Origin: Sphingomonas bacterium | GTDB taxonomy: Bacteria; Pseudomonadota; Alphaproteobacteria; Sphingomonadales; Sphingomonadaceae | Assembly: GCF_028289855.1 (NCBI RefSeq) | Contig: NZ_JAQGKZ010000081.1 | Coordinates: 1 to 38,048 of the forward strand | Length of the DNA stretch: 38,048 nucleotides | Reading direction: 5' to 3' | In this document: piece after piece, positions 11,579 to 19,338 of the stretch | Position numbering within the stretch: position 1 is the stretch's first letter | Layout of the letters: every line of letters starts with the position of its first letter | Notes under the pieces: model-generated | Databases searched by the model: none | Told to the model about the DNA's origin: nothing | What the model saw: the letters and a program-made list of their open reading frames with translations, nothing else | Translations under genes and position numbers: made by a program

Positions 11579-11847
11579 TGCCGGTGAGCCGCAGCGTTCA
11601 GATCGTCAACAAACGCGGCCTCCACGCCCGCGCCTCTGCCAAGTTCGTGACATTGGCCTCGACTCAGCCGGTCGAGGTGATGGTGGTTAAGGACGGACCC
11701 GGCGTCACCGGCACGTCGATCATGGGGCTGATGATGCTCGGCGCGGCGATGGGCGACACGATCACGATCAGCGCCGACGGCGACGGCGCCGAAGCGACGG
11801 TCGGCGTGCTGTGCGAACTCGTCGAGGCCAAGTTCGGCGAAGACTGA
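11578..11847 (+). CDS. ptsH: Phosphocarrier protein HPr
   Basis: 89 aa. His16 in NKRGLHARASAKF is the EI-dependent phosphorylation site; Ser47 in GTSIMGLMMLGAAMG is the HprK target serine. Both regulatory sites are intact, which fits the hprK gene in the same operon. Enzyme I is not encoded in the window, so phosphate must enter from a PtsI/PtsP encoded elsewhere. It closes the run of overlapping genes from chvI. Confidence 0.95.
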   Translation: MPVSRSVQIVNKRGLHARASAKFVTLASTQPVEVMVVKDGPGVTGTSIMGLMMLGAAMGDTITISADGDGAEATVGVLCELVEAKFGED

Positions 11848-11874
11848 TCAGCCGCTCGATCGGGAGAATTTGCC

Positions 11875-12072
11875 ATGCTCGAAGTGCTGCGCAAAGCGCT
11901 TGCGGACAATAACAACATGCTGATGGTGCGGATTTGCACTGCCGGCCAGAAGATCCCCAACGAACGAGCGATCATCGCGGTCGACGAAATCGGGGTCGCC
12001 GTTCAAGGCGCTCACGATGGCGAATTTTTTGTTCAGCCATGGAGCAACATCGCGTGGCTCGCGGTCTCGTGA
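11875..12072 (+). CDS. Small conserved-looking hypothetical protein (65 aa)
   Basis: The ATG follows a good ribosome site (CGGGAGAATTTGCC), 27 bp after ptsH on the same strand. No signal peptide. After an N-terminal helix (LEVLRKALADNNNML) the rest looks like a small beta-rich fold: MVRICTAGQKIPNERAIIAV, then DEIGVAVQG and GEFFVQPWSNIAWLAVS. The strand-glycine-strand pattern vaguely recalls small beta-barrel (LSm-like) proteins, but I cannot assign a family. Codon use is close to that of the neighbours. It may ride on the PTS operon transcript. Confidence 0.65.
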   Translation: MLEVLRKALADNNNMLMVRICTAGQKIPNERAIIAVDEIGVAVQGAHDGEFFVQPWSNIAWLAVS

Positions 12073-12090
12073 ACCGCTAGGCACCCGTCG

Positions 12091-12891
12091 ATGCCCCGCC
12101 GGATCACCGCCTTCTCCAACACGCTCGTCAAACGTGTCCGCAGCCTGCGCGACAAGAAGCATCGCCGCGCCGAAGGGCTGTTCCTCGCCGAGGGCTTGCG
12201 CATCCTGACCGAAGCGCGCGAGGCCGGGCGAATCCCGCATTACCTGTTCTTCACCGCAGAGGGCGCGAAGCATCCGCTGGCGGCGGTGTTGATCGAGGGG
12301 GTCGAAGACGCGGGCGGCGAAGCGATCGAAACCAGTCACGACATCCTGTCAAAATTGTCGGGCAAGGATAATACCCAGGCAGTGGTCGGCGTGTTTCCGG
12401 AATTCACCGCGTCGCTCGCTCAGTTCGACCGCTCGACCTCGCCGATTTGGCTGGTCGCCGAACGGCTGCGCGATCCTGGCAATCTCGGCACGATCCTGCG
12501 CACCGGCGACGCGGTTGGCGCCGGCGGACTGATCCTGATCGACGAGTGCGTCGACCCGTTTTCGGTCGAGGCGGTGCGTGCGAGCATGGGGGCGTTGTTC
12601 ACCGTGCCGATCGTCCAGGCGGGCTGGGAGGAGTTTGTGCCATGGCTGCGGTCGGGACCCGGCCAGCTGGTCGGGCTCAGCCTGCAGACGGACGCGGATT
12701 ACCGCGCGGCTTGCTACACCGCTCCGACATTCCTGCTGACCGGCAACGAGGCACAGGGGCTGCCGGACAGCTACGAGGCGGAGTGCGACCTGCTGGTCAA
12801 GATGCCGATGCTGGGCAAGGCGGACAGCCTCAACGCGGCGGTCGCGACCGCGGTAATGGCGTATGAGGTCCTCGCGCAGTCACGCGGGTGA
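12091..12891 (+). CDS. SpoU/TrmH-family RNA 2'-O-methyltransferase
   Basis: 266 aa. The N-terminal substrate-binding region (ITAFSNTLVKRVRSLRDKKHRRAEGLFLAEG) matches the TrmH-family proteins that start by recognising RNA ends or loops. The SPOUT methyltransferase domain follows with motif 1 ERLRDPGNLGTILRTGDAVG, motif 2 FLLTGNEAQGLPD, and motif 3 VKMPMLGKADSLNAAVATAV (deep trefoil knot, SAM site). The RNA target, rRNA or tRNA, cannot be decided here. It is 18 bp downstream of the 65-aa gene and converges on the TPR gene with a 3-bp gap. Confidence 0.9.
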   Translation: MPRRITAFSNTLVKRVRSLRDKKHRRAEGLFLAEGLRILTEAREAGRIPHYLFFTAEGAKHPLAAVLIEGVEDAGGEAIETSHDILSKLSGKDNTQAVVGVFPEFTASLAQFDRSTSPIWLVAERLRDPGNLGTILRTGDAVGAGGLILIDECVDPFSVEAVRASMGALFTVPIVQAGWEEFVPWLRSGPGQLVGLSLQTDADYRAACYTAPTFLLTGNEAQGLPDSYEAECDLLVKMPMLGKADSLNAAVATAVMAYEVLAQSRG

Positions 12892-12894
12892 CCG

Positions 12895-13692
12895 TCACAC
12901 GGTCAGCTTGCGCTGTTCCTGGATATATTCGAGCTCGCGCGGCGAATCGGTGTCCTCGGGATTGATGTTGAGACACTTGCGATACGCGGCCTCGGCGGCG
13001 TTGTAGTCGCCGAGCTCGACCAGGTCGTAGCCGATGCCCTTGAGCGCGAGGCAGCGTTCCTCCTTGACCCGATCGGGCGTCAGGTCGGCCGACGCCTCCG
13101 ACCGGCGGTAGGCGTCGAGTGATTCCTTCCATTTCTTCTGCTTCATCAGGATGTAGCCGAGTTCGTTGAGGTACCGCGAATTCTGCGGCGCGTAGGCGAC
13201 CAGCCGCTGAAACGTCGTCAGCGCCTCGGGCAAGCGCTCGAGGTCGATCAGCGCATATCCGGTGACATATTGCGCGCGGCACCAGCCGGCGTCGATCGCG
13301 ACCGCCTCCAGCTTGGCCTTCGCGGCGCCCGCGAGATAGGCGGACGATTGTTCGGGCGTCACCGCGCAGTAGATCTGGCGTTTTTCGCCGGCATATTTCT
13401 TCTCGAAATCGGCCAGAACGGGGCGCATCAACTCGACCGCGCGGCCAGGATTTCTCGCCCGTATCGCCGCCATTCCGGCGTCATATTTGGCATCGACCGT
13501 CGGTGTACCGCGATCCTTGTCGCGGCTAGCTACCGACGGCGAATTGTCCTCGCGGTCGGGCGCCGAGCGCACGCGGTCGCCCGAATTGCCCGGCGGCTGC
13601 TGCCTGACGGTCTGGCCAACCGCCGTCGTTGGCGCCATCGCCAACAGCACAGCGCCCAGCACCGCCGCCCGTCCGATCGTACGAAATGCCAT
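12895..13692 (-). CDS. Exported tetratricopeptide-repeat protein
   Basis: 265 aa. Signal peptide at 1-26 (FRTIGRAAVLGAVLLAMAPTTAVGQ), then a Pro/Ser/Asp-rich linker. TPR helices cover about residues 65-260, including YVTGYALIDLERLPEALTTFQRLVAYAPQNSRYLNELGYILMKQKKWKESLDAYRRSE and LVELGDYNAAEAAYRKCLNINPED. Cysteines in RQIYCAV, AGWCRAQ, EERCLAL and YRKCLNI suggest disulfides in the periplasm. It lies 25 bp after rmuC on the same strand, so it probably shares the rmuC transcript. No partner is evident. Confidence 0.85.
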   Translation of the reverse strand: MAFRTIGRAAVLGAVLLAMAPTTAVGQTVRQQPPGNSGDRVRSAPDREDNSPSVASRDKDRGTPTVDAKYDAGMAAIRARNPGRAVELMRPVLADFEKKYAGEKRQIYCAVTPEQSSAYLAGAAKAKLEAVAIDAGWCRAQYVTGYALIDLERLPEALTTFQRLVAYAPQNSRYLNELGYILMKQKKWKESLDAYRRSEASADLTPDRVKEERCLALKGIGYDLVELGDYNAAEAAYRKCLNINPEDTDSPRELEYIQEQRKLTV

Positions 13693-13717
13693 CGCCCATA
13701 CTCCGACGAATCAATCC

Positions 13718-15067
13718 CTAGGCCGAACGATCCGATATCTCGTTGACCGACGCAAGCTTCACCAGCGGGCGCGGGGTTTGCTCGATAATCGGGGGCGATT
13801 CGATCGTCCTTCCCCCGGTGTCGATATTATATTCCTCGAAACGCTTGGCTTGCGTCAGCACCTGCGTTTCCAGGCTGCCGACAAACGCATTGTACGCATC
13901 GTTGGCGAGGCCGATGTTACGGCCGAGCTTGGCGACGTGTCCGCCCATCACAGCGAGCCGCGCGTAGAGTTCCTTGCCAAGCTCGGCGATTTCGCGCGCT
14001 TCGCCGGCGAGCTTTTCCTGCCGCCATACCGCCGCCACCGTGCGCGCGATCGCGATCAGGTTGGTCGGGGTGGCGAGCAGCACGCGACGGTCGAACGCGA
14101 AGTCCCACAAGGTCGGATCCTGTTCGAGCGCAGCCGACAGGAAATGCTCGCCGGGGACGAACATGATGACATAATCGGGCGCGTCGTCGAACTGGTTCCA
14201 ATACGCCTTCGCGCCAAGCGCGTTGACGTGCGCACGCATCGATGCGGCGTGGCGGACGAGACCCGCGGCGCGCTCGGTATCGTCGATCGCGCCGAACGCG
14301 TCCTGGTAATCGTTGAGCGACACCTTGGCGTCGATCACCAGCGAATTGCCGCCGGGCACACGGATGATCACGTCGGGACGCAACCGCCCACCCTCGCCGT
14401 CATCGACCGAAACCTCGGCGCGGAAATCGGCGACATCGGACAGGCCACAGCTTTCGAGCACGTTGCGAAGCTGCTGCTCACCCCAGCGGCCGCGCGCCTT
14501 GGGGGCGTTGCGCAGCGCGTTGACCAGTTTCGACGCCTCGGCGCGGACCGATTCGCTGCCGACGCGCATCGATTCGATCTGCCCCTTCAGGTCGCCGAAC
14601 GCGTCACGGCGCTCGGCCTCGACCTTGGCCACACCCTGCTCATAGCGTTCGAGCCGTTCGTGAACGGGTTGCAACAACGCCTTGAGATTCTGCCCGCTTG
14701 TCGCTTCCGACTCTTTGAACCGCTGATCGGCGCGCTGGAGAAACTTGGTCTGCGCATCGTCGAGCAATTTCTGCCCGACCTCGGCGAACTGCCGCCCCAG
14801 CGCCTCCTTGGCGGCAACCAGTTCGGCTAGCCGCGCTTCGAACGCCGCCTCGCGCTCGGTGCTCGTCGCGCGGTGGCTGTCGAGCGCACGCATCGCGGTA
14901 TCGCGCTCGGTGGTGACTTCGGCAAGCAGCTTGCGCGTCAGATCGTGCTGCTCGGCATGAACCTTCGCCGCGGCGAGTTCACCGACGCCATGACGCGACG
15001 CGAACAGCCAGCCGATGATCGCCCCGACGGCGAGCGCGCCCAGCGCGGCGAGGATGATCCCGGTCAC
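13718..15067 (-). CDS. rmuC: DNA recombination protein RmuC
   Basis: 449 aa. N-terminal membrane helix (TGIILAALGALAVGAIIGWLFAS), then a long coiled coil (about residues 30-175, AKVHAEQHDLTRKLLAEVTTERDTAM onward), then the RmuC nuclease-like domain (GRWGEQQLRNVLESCGL, LRPDVIIRVPGGNSLVIDAKVSLNDYQDA, VIMFVPGEHFLSAAL). The D...D-A-K arrangement resembles PD-(D/E)XK folds. RmuC limits certain DNA rearrangements; its biochemical activity is poorly defined. A GTTC-N7-GTTC site lies 116-130 bp upstream, suggesting SOS control. Confidence 0.93.
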   Translation of the reverse strand: MTGIILAALGALAVGAIIGWLFASRHGVGELAAAKVHAEQHDLTRKLLAEVTTERDTAMRALDSHRATSTEREAAFEARLAELVAAKEALGRQFAEVGQKLLDDAQTKFLQRADQRFKESEATSGQNLKALLQPVHERLERYEQGVAKVEAERRDAFGDLKGQIESMRVGSESVRAEASKLVNALRNAPKARGRWGEQQLRNVLESCGLSDVADFRAEVSVDDGEGGRLRPDVIIRVPGGNSLVIDAKVSLNDYQDAFGAIDDTERAAGLVRHAASMRAHVNALGAKAYWNQFDDAPDYVIMFVPGEHFLSAALEQDPTLWDFAFDRRVLLATPTNLIAIARTVAAVWRQEKLAGEAREIAELGKELYARLAVMGGHVAKLGRNIGLANDAYNAFVGSLETQVLTQAKRFEEYNIDTGGRTIESPPIIEQTPRPLVKLASVNEISDRSA

Positions 15068-15109
15068 CTCGAATACCCCTCAAAGGTCGCAAAAGTCACA
15101 CCCCCAACG

Positions 15110-15131
15110 CGCGCGCGGGCGCCCGCGCGCG
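15110..15131. repeat. 22-bp perfect GC-only palindrome between def and rmuC
   Basis: The sequence from 15110 to 15131 is perfectly self-complementary and purely G+C (two CG-rich arms around a GGGCGCCC core). It can form a very stable cruciform or an RNA hairpin. It lies 43 bp upstream of rmuC and downstream of def, so it could end the def transcript or sit in the rmuC 5' leader. No T-tract follows on either strand. Confidence 0.45.
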
Positions 15132-15142
15132 GCGGACGGCGG

Positions 15143-15150
15143 ATATTATC
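15143..15150 (-). promoter_or_regulatory. Possible -10 region for rmuC
   Basis: On the minus strand this reads GATAATAT, the only AT-rich hexamer-like element between the LexA-type box and rmuC. No convincing -35 is seen at the right distance, so this is a weak assignment based on composition and position. Confidence 0.3.
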
Positions 15151-15182
15151 GGCGGAGTCAGGCGAGCATGGCGTCATGCGCG

Positions 15183-15197
15183 GAACATAGAACGAAC
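15183..15197 (-). promoter_or_regulatory. Alphaproteobacterial LexA (SOS) box upstream of rmuC
   Basis: On the minus strand the site reads GTTCGTTCTATGTTC, a perfect GTTC-N7-GTTC direct repeat, the established LexA operator of alphaproteobacteria. It lies 116-130 bp before the rmuC ATG in the region that would hold its promoter. The plus-strand side has no gene start nearby, so rmuC and the following TPR gene are the candidates for control. Confidence 0.6.
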
Positions 15198-15227
15198 GCG
15201 GCGTGTAGGACAGCCCCAATTTCGCGC

Positions 15228-15245
15228 GACGGATGAGCATCCGTC
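15228..15245 (-). terminator. Hairpin 19 bp after def stop, possible terminator
   Basis: GACGGATG-AG-CATCCGTC is a perfect 8-bp inverted repeat with a 2-nt spacer, 18 bp beyond the def stop codon. A stable hairpin is expected in the def mRNA. The following minus-strand bases (GCGCGAAATTGGGG) lack a T-run, so it may be an RNA end-stabilising hairpin rather than an intrinsic terminator. Confidence 0.35.
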
Positions 15246-15263
15246 TGGGCAAGTAGGAAAGCT

Positions 15264-15788
15264 TCAGGCCCCCTTCCGGAGCTTCGCGAGCTTCTTCATC
15301 AGCATGTCGCGCTTGAGCTTCGAGATATGGTCGGTGAACAGCACGCCGTTGAGGTGATCGATCTCGTGCTGAACGCACGTTGCCATCAGGCCGTCCATAT
15401 CCTCCTCGTGAGCCGCGCCATCGGCATCCTGCCATTTGACCCGGCAGCGTGTCGGGCGCTCGACCTCGGCATATTGCTCGGGGATCGACAGACAACCTTC
15501 GTTGTAGACCGACGTTTCGTCGCTAACCGACAGAATTTCCGGGTTTATGAACGTCAGTGGGCGCCGGACGGGCTCGCCGCCCTCTTCCTCGGGCTCCTGC
15601 AGGTCCATCACGAACAATCGGCGCTCGATCCCAACCTGAGTCGCGGCCAGGCCGATGCCGCGCGCGGCGTACATCGTCTCGAACATGTCGGCGGCGATCG
15701 CGCGGATGCCATCGTCCACTGCCGCTACGGGAGCGGCGACGGCGCGCAGGCCGGGATCGGGGACTTCGAGAATGGTCAGGACGGTCAT
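15264..15788 (-). CDS. def: Peptide deformylase
   Basis: 174 aa, the usual length of type 1 enzymes. It removes the N-formyl group from nascent proteins. All three motifs are present: GIGLAATQVG at 44-53, EGCLSIP with Cys99, and Q-H-E-I-D-H with His141, Glu142 and His145; Cys99 and the two His bind the metal. A polar acidic loop (LQEPEEEGGEP) follows the first motif. It is on the strand opposite fmt, its functional partner in the formylation cycle, with recR between them. No clear Shine-Dalgarno precedes the ATG. Confidence 0.97.
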   Translation of the reverse strand: MTVLTILEVPDPGLRAVAAPVAAVDDGIRAIAADMFETMYAARGIGLAATQVGIERRLFVMDLQEPEEEGGEPVRRPLTFINPEILSVSDETSVYNEGCLSIPEQYAEVERPTRCRVKWQDADGAAHEEDMDGLMATCVQHEIDHLNGVLFTDHISKLKRDMLMKKLAKLRKGA

Positions 15789-15832
15789 GGCGGTCAGCTA
15801 GAAAAGCCCCCGCCCCGCGTCAAGGCAAGCGA

Positions 15833-16429
15833 TCAGCCGACCGGGCGCCGCGCGCGCATCGCCTGGGCCAGCGTGCCTTCGTCGAGATAGTCGAGCTCGC
15901 CGCCGACAGGCAGCCCGTGCGCGAGCTGCGTCAGCCGTACCGGAAATCGCTCGATCCGCTCGGCAATGTAGTGGGCGGTAGTTTGCCCCTCGAGCGTCGC
16001 GTTCATCGCCAGCACGACTTCGTCGATTCCGCCCGCCTCGACTCGCTGCACCAACCGCGCGATGCCGAGATCCTCGGGCCGCACGCCGTCTAACGCCGAC
16101 AATCGGCCGCCAAGCACATGATACCGCCCCGGGAACAGCCGCGAGCGTTCGAGCGCCCACAAATCGGCGACTTCCTCGACCACGCACAGACTGCGCTGGT
16201 CGCGGCGCTGGTCGGCGCACACCGCGCAGGGATCGCTGGTGTCGATATTGCCGCAGGTCGAACAGGTCGCGAGTCGCCGGTCGACCGCCTCCAGCGCCGA
16301 CAGCAACGGCGCCAGCGCGCCCTCGCGTTTCTTGAGCAGGTGGAGCACCGCGCGCCGCGCCGACCGCGGACCTAGGCCGGGGAGCCGGGCCAGCGCTTGC
16401 GTCAGCGCCTCGATTTCCTGCGATGCCAT
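15833..16429 (-). CDS. recR: Recombination mediator protein RecR
   Basis: 198 aa. The start at ATG 16429 gives the family N terminus ([31 protein letters not shown], a helix-hairpin-helix). A C4 zinc finger (Cys56, Cys59, Cys68, Cys71) and a Toprim domain follow ([15 protein letters not shown] ... [20 protein letters not shown]). RecR acts with RecF and RecO in loading RecA on gapped DNA. The common dnaX-ebfC-recR neighbourhood is not seen here. It is divergent from fmt with a 53-bp shared upstream region. Confidence 0.97.
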   Translation of the reverse strand: MASQEIEALTQALARLPGLGPRSARRAVLHLLKKREGALAPLLSALEAVDRRLATCSTCGNIDTSDPCAVCADQRRDQRSLCVVEEVADLWALERSRLFPGRYHVLGGRLSALDGVRPEDLGIARLVQRVEAGGIDEVVLAMNATLEGQTTAHYIAERIERFPVRLTQLAHGLPVGGELDYLDEGTLAQAMRARRPVG

Positions 16430-16482
16430 GCCGGACAGATAGGGGGTTGCGCCCCGCCCTGCCAAGCGGTGAAAGGCCCGTC

Positions 16483-17421
16483 ATGCGGATCGTCTTCATG
16501 GGCACCCCCGATTTTGCCGTTCCGGTGCTCGATGCGCTGGTCGCGGCGGGTCATGACGTCGTGGCGGCGTACAGCCAGCCGCCGCGCCCGGGTGGACGAC
16601 GCGGGAAGGAGTTGACCCCCTCCCCGGTACAGGCCCGCGCCGAAGCGCTGGGGATCGCAGTGCGGACGCCGACAACGTTGCGCGATGCGAGCGCGCAAGC
16701 GGAGTTCGGGGCGCTGGCGGCGGATGTCGCAGTAGTCGCCGCTTACGGCCTGATCTTGCCGCAAGCGGTGCTCGACGCGCCTAAGCACGGCTGTCTCAAC
16801 GTGCACGGGTCGATCCTGCCGCGCTGGCGCGGCGCGGCGCCGATCCAGCGCGCAATCCTGGCGGGGGATGCCGTGACCGGTGTCTGCATCATGCAAATGG
16901 AGGCCGGACTCGATACGGGGCCGGTGCTGCTCGAAGGGCGGATGCCAATCGGCGACTACGATACAGCGGGCGTGCTCGCCCACCGGCTGTCGCTGATCGG
17001 TGCCCGGTTAATGGTACAGGTACTCGGCGACATGTCGGCCTACAAACCGATCGCTCAATCCGAAAACGGAGTCGCCTATGCGTCGAAGGTCCACAAGACC
17101 GAGGCCCGTATCGATTGGACTTTAAGCGCGCGTCAGGTCGATCGACAAATCCGTGCGTTCAATCCAGCACCCGGCGCCTGGTTCGAATATCAGGGCGAAC
17201 GGATCAGGGTGCATGAGGCGCGCCTGCAGAGTCTTCCGGACGATTTGCAGAACGTGACTTTCGCTACCGGCCCCGGTGTGGTGATCGACGACCAGCTTGC
17301 GATCGGTTGCGGCGAAGGCGCGATCCGGCCGCTAGCGATCCAGCGCGCCGGGCGTGGCGTCATGACGTCAACGGAGCTTTTGCGCGGTTTCCCAATACCG
17401 CCCGGCACGATTCTCGAATGA
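16483..17421 (+). CDS. fmt: Methionyl-tRNA formyltransferase
   Basis: 312 aa. It formylates initiator Met-tRNA with 10-formyl-THF. The N-terminal Rossmann domain opens [20 protein letters not shown]. The catalytic core has the V-A-A-Y-G-L-I-L-P segment and the formyltransferase signature [21 protein letters not shown] (Asn, His and the later Asp of the triad, AGLDTGPVL). The C-terminal OB-like domain spans about residues 205-312. The ATG at 16483 is preceded by GAAAGG. The stop overlaps the truA ATG by 3 bp (ATGA). Confidence 0.97.
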   Translation: MRIVFMGTPDFAVPVLDALVAAGHDVVAAYSQPPRPGGRRGKELTPSPVQARAEALGIAVRTPTTLRDASAQAEFGALAADVAVVAAYGLILPQAVLDAPKHGCLNVHGSILPRWRGAAPIQRAILAGDAVTGVCIMQMEAGLDTGPVLLEGRMPIGDYDTAGVLAHRLSLIGARLMVQVLGDMSAYKPIAQSENGVAYASKVHKTEARIDWTLSARQVDRQIRAFNPAPGAWFEYQGERIRVHEARLQSLPDDLQNVTFATGPGVVIDDQLAIGCGEGAIRPLAIQRAGRGVMTSTELLRGFPIPPGTILE

Positions 17422-18164
17422 CTCGGTTCGCGCTGACGGTCGAATATGACGGCCGCCCGTTCATGGGCTGGCAGCGGCAGGATCACGGACCGAGTGTGCA
17501 GGCCGCGGTCGAGCGCGCGGCGCAAGAGATTACCGGCGAGGTGGTCGCCGTCCACGCTGCCGGCCGGACCGATGCCGGCGTCCATGCGCTCGGCATGCGT
17601 GCGCATCTCGATATCGCGCGGACGATCACGCCGTTTCGGCTGATGGAAGCATTGAATGCGCGGTTGCGGCCCGATCCCGTGGCGGTGCTGGGGTGCGAGG
17701 CCGTGCCCGACGACTGGCACGCGCGCTTCTCCTGCCTCGCGCGGCATTACGAGTACCGCATCGTCACGCGCCGCGCGCCGCTGACCTGGGAGGCCGGGCT
17801 GGCGTGGCGTGTCCCGCACGATCTGGACGCGGTTGCGATGGCTGACGCCGCACAGATACTGGTGGGAAGGCATGACTTCACCACGTTCCGCTCGGCGCAT
17901 TGCCAGGCCGACAGCCCGCTCAGGACGCTCGATCGGCTCGACGTCACCGCCGGCGGCGATCGGATCGGCGTGTTCGCCTCAGCACGGTCGTTCCTGCATC
18001 ATCAGGTGCGGTCGATGGTCGGATGCCTCGCGCTGGTCGGCCAGGGCAAATGGTCGAAGGCCGACCTCGAGGCGGCGCTCGAGGCGGCGGATCGCACGGC
18101 CCTCGGCTTCAACGCGCCGCCCGACGGGCTGTACTTCCTGCGCGCGGACTATCCTAGCGGCTGA
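17418..18164 (+). CDS. truA: tRNA pseudouridine(38-40) synthase
   Basis: 248 aa. It isomerises U38-U40 in the tRNA anticodon arm. The catalytic Asp52 is in [11 protein letters not shown]; the N terminus [20 protein letters not shown] and the segments [11 protein letters not shown] and [14 protein letters not shown] are family hallmarks. It is translationally coupled to fmt (4-bp ATGA overlap). Its end overlaps the convergent RumA-like gene by 11 bp. Confidence 0.97.
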   Translation: MTRFALTVEYDGRPFMGWQRQDHGPSVQAAVERAAQEITGEVVAVHAAGRTDAGVHALGMRAHLDIARTITPFRLMEALNARLRPDPVAVLGCEAVPDDWHARFSCLARHYEYRIVTRRAPLTWEAGLAWRVPHDLDAVAMADAAQILVGRHDFTTFRSAHCQADSPLRTLDRLDVTAGGDRIGVFASARSFLHHQVRSMVGCLALVGQGKWSKADLEAALEAADRTALGFNAPPDGLYFLRADYPSG

Positions 18165-19338
18165 ACCGTGCCGCGAGCTCGACATGAGTCGACCAGCGGA
18201 ACTGGCCGACCGGCTGAATCCAGTCGAGCCGGTAGCCACCTTCGCACAGTGTCTGAGCATCGCGCGCAAAGCTGCTTGGGTTACAGGAAACGTATGCGAT
18301 GACCGGCACCTTGCATGCCGCCAGGTTCGTCGCCTGCTCGCGTGCGCCGGAGCGCGGTGGGTCGAGCACGATGGCGTCGAAGCGATCGAGCTCCGCAACG
18401 CTCAACGGACGGCGATACAGGTCGCGATGCTCCGCAAATACCGGACGTCGCGCGATTGCCGCGGCGCCCTTCAACGACAGAATGACGTCACGACCCGCCT
18501 CCGCCGCATAGACCTTGGCGGGCGCCAGCGAGAGGGCGAAGGTGCCGAGTCCGGCGAACAGATCCGCGATCATCGCCGATGGCCCGACCGCCTCACGCAC
18601 GGCAGCGATCAACGTCGCCTCACCCTCGCGCGTCGCCTGAAGAAAGCTGCCATGCGGAAACGCGACCGGCACGCCGCCCAGCGTCACCGTCACCGGCTCG
18701 GGCTCCCAGCGAGTCTCGGGGCCGATCCCGTCATCGGCGGCGAAGCGCGCGACGTGGTGTGTCAGGCAAAAATCGTTGATCGCCTCTGCCGCGGCGAGCC
18801 CTTCGGCCCCTGCCCCGATCAGTACATCGACCCCTTGGTCGCATAACGTCAGCTGGATGTCGGCGCGGCGCTTGAATCCGATCCTGGTGAGCAGCGTGCG
18901 CAACGGCGCGACCAACGCGAACAGCTCGGGCGCGAGGACATGGCATTCCGAGATATCGACGAGCGAATGGCTGCCCGCCTCGGTAAAGCCGATCCGGACC
19001 CGGCCACCCTTGGCCTCGGCATGGAGCGTCGCGCGGCGGCGGCTGCGCGGCGGCGAGACGATCGGCGAGCGGATGTCGGCGGTCAGGTCGTGCGCCGCTA
19101 ACGCGCTGGCGATGCGGTCGGTCACGAAGCCGGCATAGCTCTCATCGTCGAGATGCTGGAGCTGACATCCGCCGCAAAGCGGGAAATGGCGGCAAGGTGG
19201 CGCCTGATGGTGTGGACCGGGCGTGAGCGAGCCGTCAGCGAGCAGGGTGTCCCCCGGCGCGGCAAGCGCGGCGTGGCGCCCGTCGGCGGTAATCCCGTCC
19301 CCGCGCGCGGCGACGCGGACGATCGTGTCGATGGTCAT
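18154..19338 (-). CDS. RumA/TrmA-family (uracil-5)-methyltransferase with Fe-S site
   Basis: 394 aa. The N-terminal TRAM-like strand region is followed by a four-cysteine iron-sulfur site (Cys49, Cys55, Cys58 and Cys132 in ECHVL). The methyltransferase domain has [14 protein letters not shown] (SAM loop), [12 protein letters not shown] and the catalytic cysteine in [12 protein letters not shown]. The family methylates uracil C5 in 23S rRNA (U1939 or U747) or tRNA; the position cannot be fixed here. The ATG overlaps the nnrD stop by 4 bp (ATGA at 19335-19338). It is the last gene of the ilvD chain. Confidence 0.9.
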   Translation of the reverse strand: MTIDTIVRVAARGDGITADGRHAALAAPGDTLLADGSLTPGPHHQAPPCRHFPLCGGCQLQHLDDESYAGFVTDRIASALAAHDLTADIRSPIVSPPRSRRRATLHAEAKGGRVRIGFTEAGSHSLVDISECHVLAPELFALVAPLRTLLTRIGFKRRADIQLTLCDQGVDVLIGAGAEGLAAAEAINDFCLTHHVARFAADDGIGPETRWEPEPVTVTLGGVPVAFPHGSFLQATREGEATLIAAVREAVGPSAMIADLFAGLGTFALSLAPAKVYAAEAGRDVILSLKGAAAIARRPVFAEHRDLYRRPLSVAELDRFDAIVLDPPRSGAREQATNLAACKVPVIAYVSCNPSSFARDAQTLCEGGYRLDWIQPVGQFRWSTHVELAARFSR

